The notes under the pieces: generated by a model
Database searches by the model: none
What the model was told of the DNA's origin: nothing
The model's input: the letters and a program-made list of their open reading frames with translations, nothing else
Made by a program: the position numbers and the translations under genes
DNA from: Alphaproteobacteria bacterium
GTDB lineage: Bacteria > Pseudomonadota > Alphaproteobacteria > Sphingomonadales > Sphingomonadaceae
Assembly (NCBI GenBank): GCA_030426245.1
Contig: JAUHYZ010000004.1
Location: 62,001-126,000, forward strand
Reading direction: 5' to 3'
Length of the DNA stretch: 64,000 nucleotides
Part shown: in pieces, positions 11,614 through 19,037 of the stretch
How the letters are laid out: each line of letters starts with the position of its first letter
Position numbering within the stretch: the first letter of the stretch is position 1

Positions 11614-12540
11614 ATGCCCACTATCGCCACGCTGACCATGAACCCGACGATCGACGTCGATTACAGCGTCGATCGCATGGTACCCACCCGCAAGCTGCGT
11701 ACTGCGCGCGAAAGCTACGATCCGGGCGGCGGCGGCATCAATGTCGCGCGCGTCTTCGTCCGGCTCGGCGGCAATGCCAGTTGCTATTACCTCTCCGGCG
11801 GCGCCACGGGCGTGGCGCTGGACGGGCTGCTGGACCTGCACCAGCTGGTCCGCCGCCCGGTACGGATCGCGGGATCGACGCGTATCGCCTGCAATGTTCA
11901 TGAAACCGAGCAGGGCGAGGAATACCGCTTCGTGCCCGAAGGTCCGGCAGTCACTCAGGCCGAATGGCTTGCCTGCCTTTCCGCCCTGGAACAGTCGCAA
12001 TGCGATTATCTGGTGGCCAGCGGATCGCTGCCGCCCGGCGTTCCGGAAGATTTCTATGCGCGCGCGGCGCGAATCGCGGCCGAACGCGGCATCAAATTCG
12101 TGCTGGATTCTTCGGGTAGCGCCTTGCGGGAGGGCCTGAGCGGCGAAGCTTTGCACCTGATCAAGCCCAATCTGGTGGAGCTGGAACAATTGACCGGCAG
12201 GACGCTGGAAAGCACCGATGCGGCCGCCACCGCCGCGATGGAACTGGTCACTGCCGGGAAGGCCGAAATGGTCGCCGTAACCATGGGCAGCGACGGCGGA
12301 GTGCTTGCCGGGCCGGGCGGTGCGCAGCATCTGCCCGCGATCGAGGTCGAGGCGAAAAGTGCCGTGGGCGCCGGGGACAGCTTCCTGGCAGCCATGGTCT
12401 ATGCCCTGGCGACAGGGCGCCAGCCGGTGGATGCATTCCGCTACGGCATGGCCGCCGGCAGTGCGGCCGTTTTGACGCCAGGCACCGACCTTTGCCGCAA
12501 GGACGACATTGAGAGGCTCTATGCCGAGGCATCCGTCTAA
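11614..12540 (+). CDS. pfkB: PfkB-family 6-phosphofructokinase (PfkB/Pfk-2 type)
   Basis: This 308-residue ribokinase-fold sugar kinase closely follows the architecture of E. coli Pfk-2. It has an N-terminal TLTMNPTIDVDY segment, GGGGINVARVFVRLGG for sugar binding, SGSLPPGV, the KPNLVELEQL nucleotide-side motif and AVGAGDSF with catalytic Asp255. These matches favour fructose-6-phosphate over fructose-1-phosphate or tagatose-6-phosphate as substrate, but related kinases cannot be excluded. It lies 28 bases after gltD and may be co-transcribed. Many sphingomonads use the Entner-Doudoroff route, so a phosphofructokinase here is of some note. Downstream is an unrelated dioxygenase gene with its own ribosome site. 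Confidence 0.82.
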   Translation: MPTIATLTMNPTIDVDYSVDRMVPTRKLRTARESYDPGGGGINVARVFVRLGGNASCYYLSGGATGVALDGLLDLHQLVRRPVRIAGSTRIACNVHETEQGEEYRFVPEGPAVTQAEWLACLSALEQSQCDYLVASGSLPPGVPEDFYARAARIAAERGIKFVLDSSGSALREGLSGEALHLIKPNLVELEQLTGRTLESTDAAATAAMELVTAGKAEMVAVTMGSDGGVLAGPGGAQHLPAIEVEAKSAVGAGDSFLAAMVYALATGRQPVDAFRYGMAAGSAAVLTPGTDLCRKDDIERLYAEASV

Positions 12541-12623
12541 CGGATGACATGTTCACTTGATAATGGCCATGTTCCCTCCGCGGGCGTAAGCTGCGCCGGC
12601 ATCCAGTGGGAGGATGGACCGCG

Positions 12624-13550
12624 ATGCAAGTCAATCCGCTACACCCGATCTTTGCCGCCGAACTGACCGGGGCCGATCTTTCCGCGCCGCCCGGGCCGGA
12701 GCTGGTCACGCTGGTTGAAAATGCCATGGCCGAATACGGCGTGCTCGTGATCCGGGGTGCAGAAATCAGCGACGAGCAGCAGAAAACCTTCAGCCGCGCA
12801 TTCGGCCCGCTGGAGATCCCCAGCCGCCCGAGAGGCGTGAAACCACCGCAAGGCAAGCTCAGGCTTGTGCGCGGCATGTTCTTTGCCGGCAATCTCGACC
12901 GCGACGGCAACATCGTCGCCGACGATTCGCCGCAAGCGACACTTTCCAAGGGCGCCGAGCGGTTTCATACCGACAGCTCCTTCCACGCGATGCCCACCAA
13001 ATGGTCCCTGCTCAAGGGCGTGGAAATCCCGCCGCCAAGCGCGGGCGGAGATACGTGCTTCGTCGATGCGCGGGCCGCCTATGACGATCTGCCCCAGGCG
13101 ATGAAAGAGAGGCTGGAGGGCCTGGTGGGCCTGCACGACTTCTGGATCGGCCGAAAGAACGCCGGCCTCAAAGGCGAAATCACGCAGGAGATGCGCAAAT
13201 CCATGCCCTTCTTCACGGTCGAGCACGATCTGGTGCGCACCATGCCCAATGGGCGCAAGACCCTGTTCGTCGGCGGGCACTGTATCGGGATCAAGGGGAT
13301 GGGCGAAAGCGAAGGGCTTCGGCTGGTCGAGGAAGTCTATGCCCACGCCACGCAGGAAAAATATATCTACCGCCATAAATGGAAGCGCTGGGATCTGGTG
13401 ATCTGGGACAATCGCTGCACCATGCATGCGGCGACGCCGCTGCTCAGCAATGCCTATCGCCGCGATGTCCGGCGTACGACAATCAACGAATCAGGGCCAG
13501 AGACCAGCGCCCTGGATTGGATGGAAGAACAGGGGCTGACGCCCGCCTGA
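12624..13550 (+). CDS. TauD/TfdA family 2-oxoglutarate-dependent dioxygenase
   Basis: A 308-residue Fe(II)/2-oxoglutarate oxygenase of the taurine/2,4-D dioxygenase family, which oxidises a small organic substrate and releases CO2 and succinate. The HxD iron-binding pair is His115-x-Asp117 in RFHTDSSFH. The distal His lies in NRCTMHAATP, and the 2-oxoglutarate-binding arginine in YRRDVRRTT. The true substrate (sulfonate, aryloxyacid, sulfate ester or other) cannot be told. ATG 12624 is chosen because GGAGG lies 10 bases before it; the in-frame GTG at 12606 overlaps that site. It resembles the minus-strand gene at 15.4-16.3 kb, and the two converge around a DksA-like and an HD-GYP gene. Confidence 0.88.
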   Translation: MQVNPLHPIFAAELTGADLSAPPGPELVTLVENAMAEYGVLVIRGAEISDEQQKTFSRAFGPLEIPSRPRGVKPPQGKLRLVRGMFFAGNLDRDGNIVADDSPQATLSKGAERFHTDSSFHAMPTKWSLLKGVEIPPPSAGGDTCFVDARAAYDDLPQAMKERLEGLVGLHDFWIGRKNAGLKGEITQEMRKSMPFFTVEHDLVRTMPNGRKTLFVGGHCIGIKGMGESEGLRLVEEVYAHATQEKYIYRHKWKRWDLVIWDNRCTMHAATPLLSNAYRRDVRRTTINESGPETSALDWMEEQGLTPA

Positions 13551-13571
13551 GCGGGCCGGCAAGCGCCGCGC

Positions 13572-13898
13572 CTATCGCGCGCAGCCTACACACAGGGTCA
13601 CGCTGGGATCGTGGGCCAGCCGCGCCTCTGCTATCTCTTCCCCGCAGGTTACACACCAGCCCCACTCGCCTTCTTCTATGCGCTCTAGCGCCGCTTCGAT
13701 TCTCTTGCGTTCGGCCGCACGGCGGCGCTCGGCAGCAAGCGCCATCGCCTGCATCTGCATCGCATCCATGCGCGAAAGGCGGCCCACGCTGTCCTGCTCC
13801 AGCTTCACCGGCGCGCGGCCTTCCGCGCTGATCCGGTCTTCCTCTTCCAGCTCGGCCTTTCGGGCCAGAAGCCGTGCCTTTGCCTGTGCCTCGTCCAT
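13572..13898 (-). CDS. TraR/DksA-type zinc-finger protein
   Basis: A 108-residue protein with an Arg/Glu/Ala-rich helical N-terminal part (probable coiled coil, residues 1-75) and a C-terminal four-cysteine zinc finger: Cys82-x2-Cys85 (WCVTCGEEI) and Cys103-x2-Cys106 (LCVGCAR). This is the TraR/DksA layout. Such proteins enter the RNA polymerase secondary channel and tune transcription with or without ppGpp. The acidic tip residues of DksA are not clearly recognisable, so it is more likely a short DksA-like relative than DksA itself. It is the last gene after the HD-GYP gene, 36 bases away on the same strand. Confidence 0.85.
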   Translation of the reverse strand: MDEAQAKARLLARKAELEEEDRISAEGRAPVKLEQDSVGRLSRMDAMQMQAMALAAERRRAAERKRIEAALERIEEGEWGWCVTCGEEIAEARLAHDPSVTLCVGCAR

Positions 13899-13934
13899 CG
13901 CGTCAGACTAACAGCCAAACGGATGGGGGCAATC

Positions 13935-15284
13935 TCAGTCCAGCTGCTCCAGCGCTTCGAAGCATTCGGGATCGATGGCAGAGCCGACGTCGCGCCGCAT
14001 GATATCCAAGGCCTGTTCCCGCGGCATGGCCCCGCGATAGGGGCGCTCTGCCGTCAGGGCGTCGTAATAGTCGCAAGTGGTGATGATTCGGGTTTCCCGC
14101 GAAATCGACCGTCCATCGAGCCCTTGCGGATATCCCTTGCCGTCCAGCCTCTCGTGATGGGCCGCCGCAACTTGCGCCAGGTCGGCCATGATCGGCAGGC
14201 GCGCCAGGATCTCTTCGGTATGCATGGCATGCGCCCGCATGGCTTCCCATTCGTCCTCTTCCAGCTTGGCCGGTTTGTCGAGGATCGCATTCGAAACGCC
14301 GAGCTTGCCGACATCGTGCAGCGCCGCCGCGCGCCTGAGCCAGCGCCGCCGGGCGGGCAGCAGATCGAGTTTCATTGCCAGCGCGTCCGAATATTCGGCA
14401 ACTCGTTCGGAATGGCCCGATGTATAGGGGCTCTTGGCATCGATCACTTGCCCGAAGGCGCGCGTGACATCGTCCAGATAGTCTTCGTCGATCGGCAGAC
14501 TGTCACCCAGGGGCGCATGCACCGTCAGATAGCGGTCCGCCATGTCGGGCTTCAGCGCGCGCCACAGTCCGGGATCGCGCGCAATCGTTTCGAATGCTTT
14601 CACGAGCTGCGGATCGAGCCAGTTGCCCGCCCGCGCACGCACTTCGGAAACGGCCGCTTCCTCGCCGCCGCAACTGTGGAAGACGTCCGCGATCTGCGCC
14701 AGCAGGGCAATGCGCGAAAAGAGCGGAATCGCATGGCCGCGCAGCCCGTTGGGTCGGCCCGAGCCGTCCCAATGTTCGTCCAGGTGATAGATCGCATCGC
14801 ATACGCTGCCGGAGAAGCGCAGCGTCCGCGCGATATCCGAACCGCGCGTGCACCGTGCAACGATCATCTCCTGTGCGATATCCTCGCCATTGCGCAAGAT
14901 ATTGGCGATGACTTTGGTCCGCCCGATCAGCGATGCACCGCGCGCCGTCTGCCCGAAAACGAAGGCCAGCGTCGCCTTAAGGCCGACCGGGATCGTCTTG
15001 TATTCGCGTTTGAACTGGAGATCGTCCGCCTGGTAGAGTTCCCAGATCCGCGCCGAGTTGCTGCTGCAGCCGAGATCCTTGAGCAGCAGCGCATAGAACA
15101 GATCGTTGCGCTCGCTGGCCGATAGCCCGATTTCCTCACCCAGCCTGCAGCCGATAATGCACGATCGCACGCAGTGGCCGGCCGGCTGACCCTCCGTCAG
15201 GTCAAGCGCGTAGCTGAACGAATGGATGATCTTTGCAAGAGAGGTGGACGCGCTTGCGCGCTCGAGAACGGAACTATGAAACAT
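13935..15284 (-). CDS. HD-GYP phosphohydrolase with a degenerate N-terminal HD-GYP-like module
   Basis: The C-terminal half of this 449-residue protein is a complete HD-GYP domain: His291 (GHSERV), His323-Asp324 (LHDVGKLG) and the HHERLDGKGYP signature at 376-386. HD-GYP proteins hydrolyse cyclic di-GMP (to pGpG or GMP) in the cytoplasm. The N-terminal half appears to be a decayed copy: His37 lines up with His291, Lys69-Asp70 replaces the HD pair, and HWDGSGRP (171-178) stands where GxGYP should be, followed by the same kind of helix (SRIALLAQIADVF). It probably serves as a sensory or dimerisation module. There is no receiver or membrane segment. The start is chosen by AGGG 5 bases upstream. 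Confidence 0.9.
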   Translation of the reverse strand: MFHSSVLERASASTSLAKIIHSFSYALDLTEGQPAGHCVRSCIIGCRLGEEIGLSASERNDLFYALLLKDLGCSSNSARIWELYQADDLQFKREYKTIPVGLKATLAFVFGQTARGASLIGRTKVIANILRNGEDIAQEMIVARCTRGSDIARTLRFSGSVCDAIYHLDEHWDGSGRPNGLRGHAIPLFSRIALLAQIADVFHSCGGEEAAVSEVRARAGNWLDPQLVKAFETIARDPGLWRALKPDMADRYLTVHAPLGDSLPIDEDYLDDVTRAFGQVIDAKSPYTSGHSERVAEYSDALAMKLDLLPARRRWLRRAAALHDVGKLGVSNAILDKPAKLEEDEWEAMRAHAMHTEEILARLPIMADLAQVAAAHHERLDGKGYPQGLDGRSISRETRIITTCDYYDALTAERPYRGAMPREQALDIMRRDVGSAIDPECFEALEQLD

Positions 15285-15286
15285 TG

Positions 15287-15312
15287 TGACCCTAATGAGG
15301 GTATTAGGGTCA
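15287..15312 (-). promoter_or_regulatory. Perfect 10-bp inverted repeat enclosing the HD-GYP ribosome binding site
   Basis: TGACCCTAAT and ATTAGGGTCA flank a 6-base loop and end two bases before the HD-GYP start codon. Read as RNA on the minus strand, the 3' arm contains AGGG at the proper distance (5 bases) from the ATG, so the hairpin would hide the ribosome binding site. It may instead be a protein-binding operator on DNA. Confidence 0.55.
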
Positions 15313-15365
15313 AGAGATTAGCCGCATGAGGACAGGGGTGGTTAACAATCGCTTGCGGCCGGGCT

Positions 15366-16322
15366 TCATGTCTTGTCCAGGATTCGTTCCCTGGTCGTCT
15401 CGGCCGGATTGAACGGCGTATCAGCGGCAACGGCAAACATGCGCGAATAGTGATCGAGCGCGGTATCGTCCGCCTGCGGATCGCGCACGGTCGTGCGGCG
15501 CATATCGCGGCGATACAGCGTATCGTCATATTCGCCGCCGCGATGCAGCGAGCACAGATTGTCCCATATCGCCATATCGCCGGGCTTGTAATAGACGGGG
15601 AAGACATATTGCGGCTGAGTGCACCAATCGATCAGCTCGTCGATCAGTTTGCGGCCTTCTTCGCGGTCCATGCCGACAATGTCGCGCGTATGCGCACCCA
15701 CGAACAGTGCCTTGCGGCCCGAACCGGCATGCACATGCACAACCGGATGACGCGCGATCGGCTTCGCATCGATTTCTTCTTCGGTATAGGGATAGCCCGC
15801 CCGACGCCGTGACCAGAAATAGGAATGCGTCGCCTCCAGCCCCTCAAGCCGGTCCTTCATCTCCTGGGGCAGATCTTCATAGGCACTGCGCGTATCGGCA
15901 AACCAGGTCGGCCCGCCATGCGGCGGCGCTTCGTGGCACAGCAGCAGAGCCTGGCTGGAGCGGACATCCATGAAGGACGAATCCGAATGCCACAGCCGGT
16001 TGCCCCCGGCAGCCAGGCGGATGCTTTCATTGTCGACGATATTGCCGTCTGCATCGAGATTCGACGCGTCGAACAATTCGGGCTCGCTCATCCGGCTGGT
16101 TTTGGCCGAATGGCGCGGCGCCAGCTCGACATGGCCGAAGATACGGCTGAAGGCGACATGCCCCGCATCGTCGAGCCCGGTATCGCGCCAGACGGTAACG
16201 CCCCATTCGTTCTGAATATCGACGATCCGCCGCTTCGTTTCTTCATCGAGCGGCCCGGAGATGTCGACACCCGAAACCTCGGCGCCGAAACGCGGCAGAA
16301 TGGGCTTCACTTCGATGGTCAT
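15366..16322 (-). CDS. TauD/TfdA family 2-oxoglutarate-dependent dioxygenase
   Basis: A 318-residue Fe(II)/2-oxoglutarate dioxygenase, closer in overall form to the TfdA/TauD core than the gene at 12.6 kb. His112-x-Asp114 (LWHSDSSF) provides the facial iron ligands; the distal His is in DNLCSLHRGGEYD, with RRDMRRTTV binding 2-oxoglutarate. The substrate is unknown; aryloxyacid, taurine and alkylsulfate enzymes all share these features. The start at 16322 (MTIEVKPILP) is set by AAGGAG seven bases upstream; an ATG five codons earlier lacks a site. The upstream 86-base gap from ung is AT-rich and probably carries its promoter. The HD-GYP gene follows after 81 bases. Confidence 0.88.
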   Translation of the reverse strand: MTIEVKPILPRFGAEVSGVDISGPLDEETKRRIVDIQNEWGVTVWRDTGLDDAGHVAFSRIFGHVELAPRHSAKTSRMSEPELFDASNLDADGNIVDNESIRLAAGGNRLWHSDSSFMDVRSSQALLLCHEAPPHGGPTWFADTRSAYEDLPQEMKDRLEGLEATHSYFWSRRRAGYPYTEEEIDAKPIARHPVVHVHAGSGRKALFVGAHTRDIVGMDREEGRKLIDELIDWCTQPQYVFPVYYKPGDMAIWDNLCSLHRGGEYDDTLYRRDMRRTTVRDPQADDTALDHYSRMFAVAADTPFNPAETTRERILDKT

Positions 16323-16408
16323 GTCTCGCTCCTTCAACAGCAGACTTTAAATAGCTTGCTAAGGAGTTGCACAAATTGATCGCGGACAAATTCCGCAAAC
16401 TTCTCGGG

Positions 16409-17089
16409 TTACCAATCGATCGTGCCGCGCCCGTGCGCCTGCAGAAATGCATTGGCCTTGCTGAAGGGTTTCGAGCCGAAAAAACCGGAATGGGCCGATA
16501 GCGGGCTGGGATGCGGCGCCGTCAGCACCAGATGGTGCTTGTTCGAAGCCAGTTCCGGCACGCGCATGGCCTTCTTCCGCGCATGGCTGCCCCAAAGAAT
16601 GAACACGCTTGGCTCTTCCCGTGCCGCCACCGCCGCGACGGCGGCATCGGTAATCGCCTCCCATCCGCGATTCTGATGCGAACCGGCCTGCCCGGCCTGC
16701 ACTGTCAGCGCATTGTTGAGCAGAAGCACGCCTTGCCGGGCCCAGCTTTCCAGATTGCCATGCGGCGGGATATCGACGCCCAGATCGGAGTGAAGCTCCT
16801 TGTAGATATTCACCAGCGACGGCGGGACCTTCACGCCCTCCGGCACGGAGAAGGCGAGCCCATGCGCCTGGCCCGGCCCGTGATAGGGATCCTGCCCCAG
16901 AATCACGACCTTCACATGGTCCAGCGGCGTCAGCTCCAGCGCACGCAGCCGCGCACCGCGCGGCGGGTAGATTACCTGGCCCGAATCCTCTTGCGCACGC
17001 AGCCAACCACCCAGCTTGCGGGCCTCTGACGTCTGCAGCACAGGTTCGAGTGCCGGCTGCCAGGAAGCGGGAAGCGCATTGTCTGCCAT
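16409..17089 (-). CDS. ung: Uracil-DNA glycosylase, family 1
   Basis: Ung removes uracil from DNA as the first step of base excision repair. The 226-residue protein has the water-activating motif GQDPYH with catalytic Asp67, the following GxAxGLAFSV loop, the NALTVQAGQAGSHQNRGWE central segment and the DNA-intercalation loop HPSPLSAHSGFFG with the second catalytic His. Length and motif order are those of the classic UNG family. It is divergent from nrnC, with only 77 bases between the two starts, so their promoters share that gap. Confidence 0.97.
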   Translation of the reverse strand: MADNALPASWQPALEPVLQTSEARKLGGWLRAQEDSGQVIYPPRGARLRALELTPLDHVKVVILGQDPYHGPGQAHGLAFSVPEGVKVPPSLVNIYKELHSDLGVDIPPHGNLESWARQGVLLLNNALTVQAGQAGSHQNRGWEAITDAAVAAVAAREEPSVFILWGSHARKKAMRVPELASNKHHLVLTAPHPSPLSAHSGFFGSKPFSKANAFLQAHGRGTIDW

Positions 17090-17166
17090 GAGCCTGTGCT
17101 ATCGCTTCGCCCTGCAACTCGCCAGCGCCTCTTCCCCTCTTTCCCCAATACGCCTAGTGGAACCCC

Positions 17167-17784
17167 ATGGCTGTATATTTTCACGAAGAAGACCTACCCG
17201 AAGGTGCGCTCGCACCAGGCCCGGTCGCCGTAGATACCGAGACGATGGGCCTGATCACTTCGCGCGACAGGCTGTGCGTCGTCCAGATCAGCGACGGGCA
17301 GGGCGACGAGCATCTCGTGCGCTTTGCCAAGGGCAGCGCTTACGATGCCCCCAACCTCAAGGCCGTGCTGGCCGATCCGTCGCGGACCAAGCTGTTTCAT
17401 TTCGCGCGCTTCGATCTGGCTGCAATCGAATATTACCTGGGCGTGATGGCTACGCCCGTCTTCTGCACCAAGATCGCCAGCAAGCTGACCCGCACCTATA
17501 CCGACCGGCACGGGCTGAAAGTCATCGTCAGCGAGCTTCTGGGCGCCGATATATCCAAGCAGCAGCAATCGAGCGATTGGGGCGCGGGGGAGCTTTCGGA
17601 AGCGCAGCGGGAATATGCCGCTTCCGACGTCCGCTATCTCCATGGTTTGCAGGAGATCCTGGCAGAGCGGCTGGAGAGAGAAGGGCGCACACAGATTGCA
17701 CAGGCGTGCTTCGAATTTCTGCCCACGCGTGCACGGCTCGACATTGCAGGCTGGGCCGACAAGGACATATTCAGCCATGAGTGA
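17167..17784 (+). CDS. nrnC: NrnC-type nano-RNase (DEDDy 3'-5' exoribonuclease)
   Basis: A 205-residue DEDDy exonuclease without the HRDC domains of RNase D. It matches the alphaproteobacterial NrnC family in length and in marker segments: AVDTETMGL with Asp23 and Glu25, FHFARFDL, FCTKIASKLTRTYTDRHGLK, SKQQQSSDW, YAASDVRYLHGL with the last Asp and Tyr, and a CFEFLPTRARLD tail. NrnC finishes RNA decay by cleaving di- and oligoribonucleotides and can hydrolyse pGpG, the product of cyclic-di-GMP breakdown; it is essential or near-essential where oligoribonuclease Orn is absent. It leads a nrnC-lptC-lptA gene row. Confidence 0.93.
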   Translation: MAVYFHEEDLPEGALAPGPVAVDTETMGLITSRDRLCVVQISDGQGDEHLVRFAKGSAYDAPNLKAVLADPSRTKLFHFARFDLAAIEYYLGVMATPVFCTKIASKLTRTYTDRHGLKVIVSELLGADISKQQQSSDWGAGELSEAQREYAASDVRYLHGLQEILAERLEREGRTQIAQACFEFLPTRARLDIAGWADKDIFSHE

Positions 17785-17854
17785 GCAATAACCGGAGAAT
17801 TCCGGGCCGGTGACGGTCCGCGCCGCATCACGAACCCGCTATGACTTTCGCCCT

Positions 17855-18499
17855 ATGACAACCCAGGCCGACAATCTGCGCAAGGATCGCCGCGTGTTTG
17901 CCACGCCCGGCGGATCGCATGACCGGCTGATTGCGCGCCTTTCCAAGCTGCTGCCTGCGGCCATCGGCGTGATCGCGGCGCTGATGATACTGACGCCTCT
18001 GGCCCCGCGCGGGGAAGTGAGCTTCCTGCTCGACCGGAACAAGGTGGCGATCGCGCCCGATCGCCTGCGTGTGGAAAATGCGATGTATCGCGGCCAGGAT
18101 ACCAGGGGCAGGCCCTTTTCGCTTACGGCGGGCCAGGCGGTTCAGAGTTCCGCGAGCGATCCGACTGTCAGAATGCAGGATCTCGAAGCGCGCATTCTAC
18201 TGGACCAGGGACCTGCCGTTTTGAGCGCACGTTCCGGCAGTTACGACATCGATCAGGAACGCGTCGCCATCGATGGCCTGGTGAGCTTCACTGCCGCCGA
18301 TGGCTACCGAATGGTCGCGCGCAACGTTTCGATCGATCTGGCGAACAAGACCCTGCTGGGCGACGGCGAGGTCGAAGGTGCAATCCCCGCCGGGACCTTT
18401 GGCGCAGACCGGATCACCGCCGACCTGCAAGAGCGCACCATTACTCTCGACGGCAACGCCCGGCTCCGTATGGACCCCGGCGAACTGAGGATGCCCTAG
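17855..18499 (+). CDS. lptC: LPS export bitopic inner-membrane protein LptC
   Basis: LptC links the LptB2FG ABC transporter to the periplasmic LptA bridge and passes LPS along. The 214-residue protein has a short cytoplasmic tail, one membrane anchor at about residues 35-52 (LLPAAIGVIAALMIL) and a periplasmic beta-jellyroll domain rich in short alternating strands (VAIAPDRLRVENAMYRG onward). The start ATG 17855 (MTTQADNLRK) is preferred to 17810, which would add an unlikely Arg-rich tail. The stop codon is directly followed by the lptA start. Primary sequence conservation is low in this family, so the call leans on the anchor, the length and the position before lptA. Confidence 0.88.
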   Translation: MTTQADNLRKDRRVFATPGGSHDRLIARLSKLLPAAIGVIAALMILTPLAPRGEVSFLLDRNKVAIAPDRLRVENAMYRGQDTRGRPFSLTAGQAVQSSASDPTVRMQDLEARILLDQGPAVLSARSGSYDIDQERVAIDGLVSFTAADGYRMVARNVSIDLANKTLLGDGEVEGAIPAGTFGADRITADLQERTITLDGNARLRMDPGELRMP

Positions 18500-19027
18500 A
18501 TGCCCACACGCAGCATGCTCCACCAAACCATTCGCCGCGCGGCCGTGGCGTTCGCGCTCACCTTCGCGGCACTGGCCGGCTGGCAACACCTCTCTGCCCA
18601 ATCGATCGGCTCGCATGACAGCAATGCACCGGTCAATTTCGATGCCGACCGGATCGAATTGCAGGACAGGCAGAACCGCGTCGTGCTGTCGGGCGATGTT
18701 AGGATCAGTCAGGGCGATCTGACGCTGACCGCGGCGCGCACGACCGTGGCCTATATCGATGACGGAGACCTGGAAATCCAGCGCCTCGACGCGACCGGGG
18801 GCGTGCGGGTGACGCGGGGACGCGAATCCGCACGCGGAGACGTGGCCGTCTACGATTTCGACAAGCGGCTGATCATCATGTCGGGCGGGGTTACGCTAAG
18901 CCGCAATGGCGATACGCTGAACGGGGCGCGGCTGGTGATCGACCTACGTTCCGGCCTCTCGAGCTTCGATGGCGACGCGAGCGGTTCGGGCGGACGCGTA
19001 AGCGGTACGTTCAAGGTACCGGGCTGA
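18500..19027 (+). CDS. lptA: LPS transport periplasmic protein LptA
   Basis: A 175-residue periplasmic protein that forms the bridge carrying LPS between inner and outer membranes. After a signal peptide of about 34 residues (AVAFALTFAALAGWQHLSAQ), the mature part is an OstA-type beta-jellyroll, starting NAPVNFDADRIELQDRQNRV and showing the typical LSGDVRISQGDLTLTA repeat pattern. Its ATG immediately follows the lptC stop codon, so translation is coupled. It converges with holA after only 10 bases. The sequence shows no lptB downstream, which in this organism must lie elsewhere. Confidence 0.92.
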   Translation: MPTRSMLHQTIRRAAVAFALTFAALAGWQHLSAQSIGSHDSNAPVNFDADRIELQDRQNRVVLSGDVRISQGDLTLTAARTTVAYIDDGDLEIQRLDATGGVRVTRGRESARGDVAVYDFDKRLIIMSGGVTLSRNGDTLNGARLVIDLRSGLSSFDGDASGSGGRVSGTFKVPG

Positions 19028-19037
19028 GCGTCAGTAC

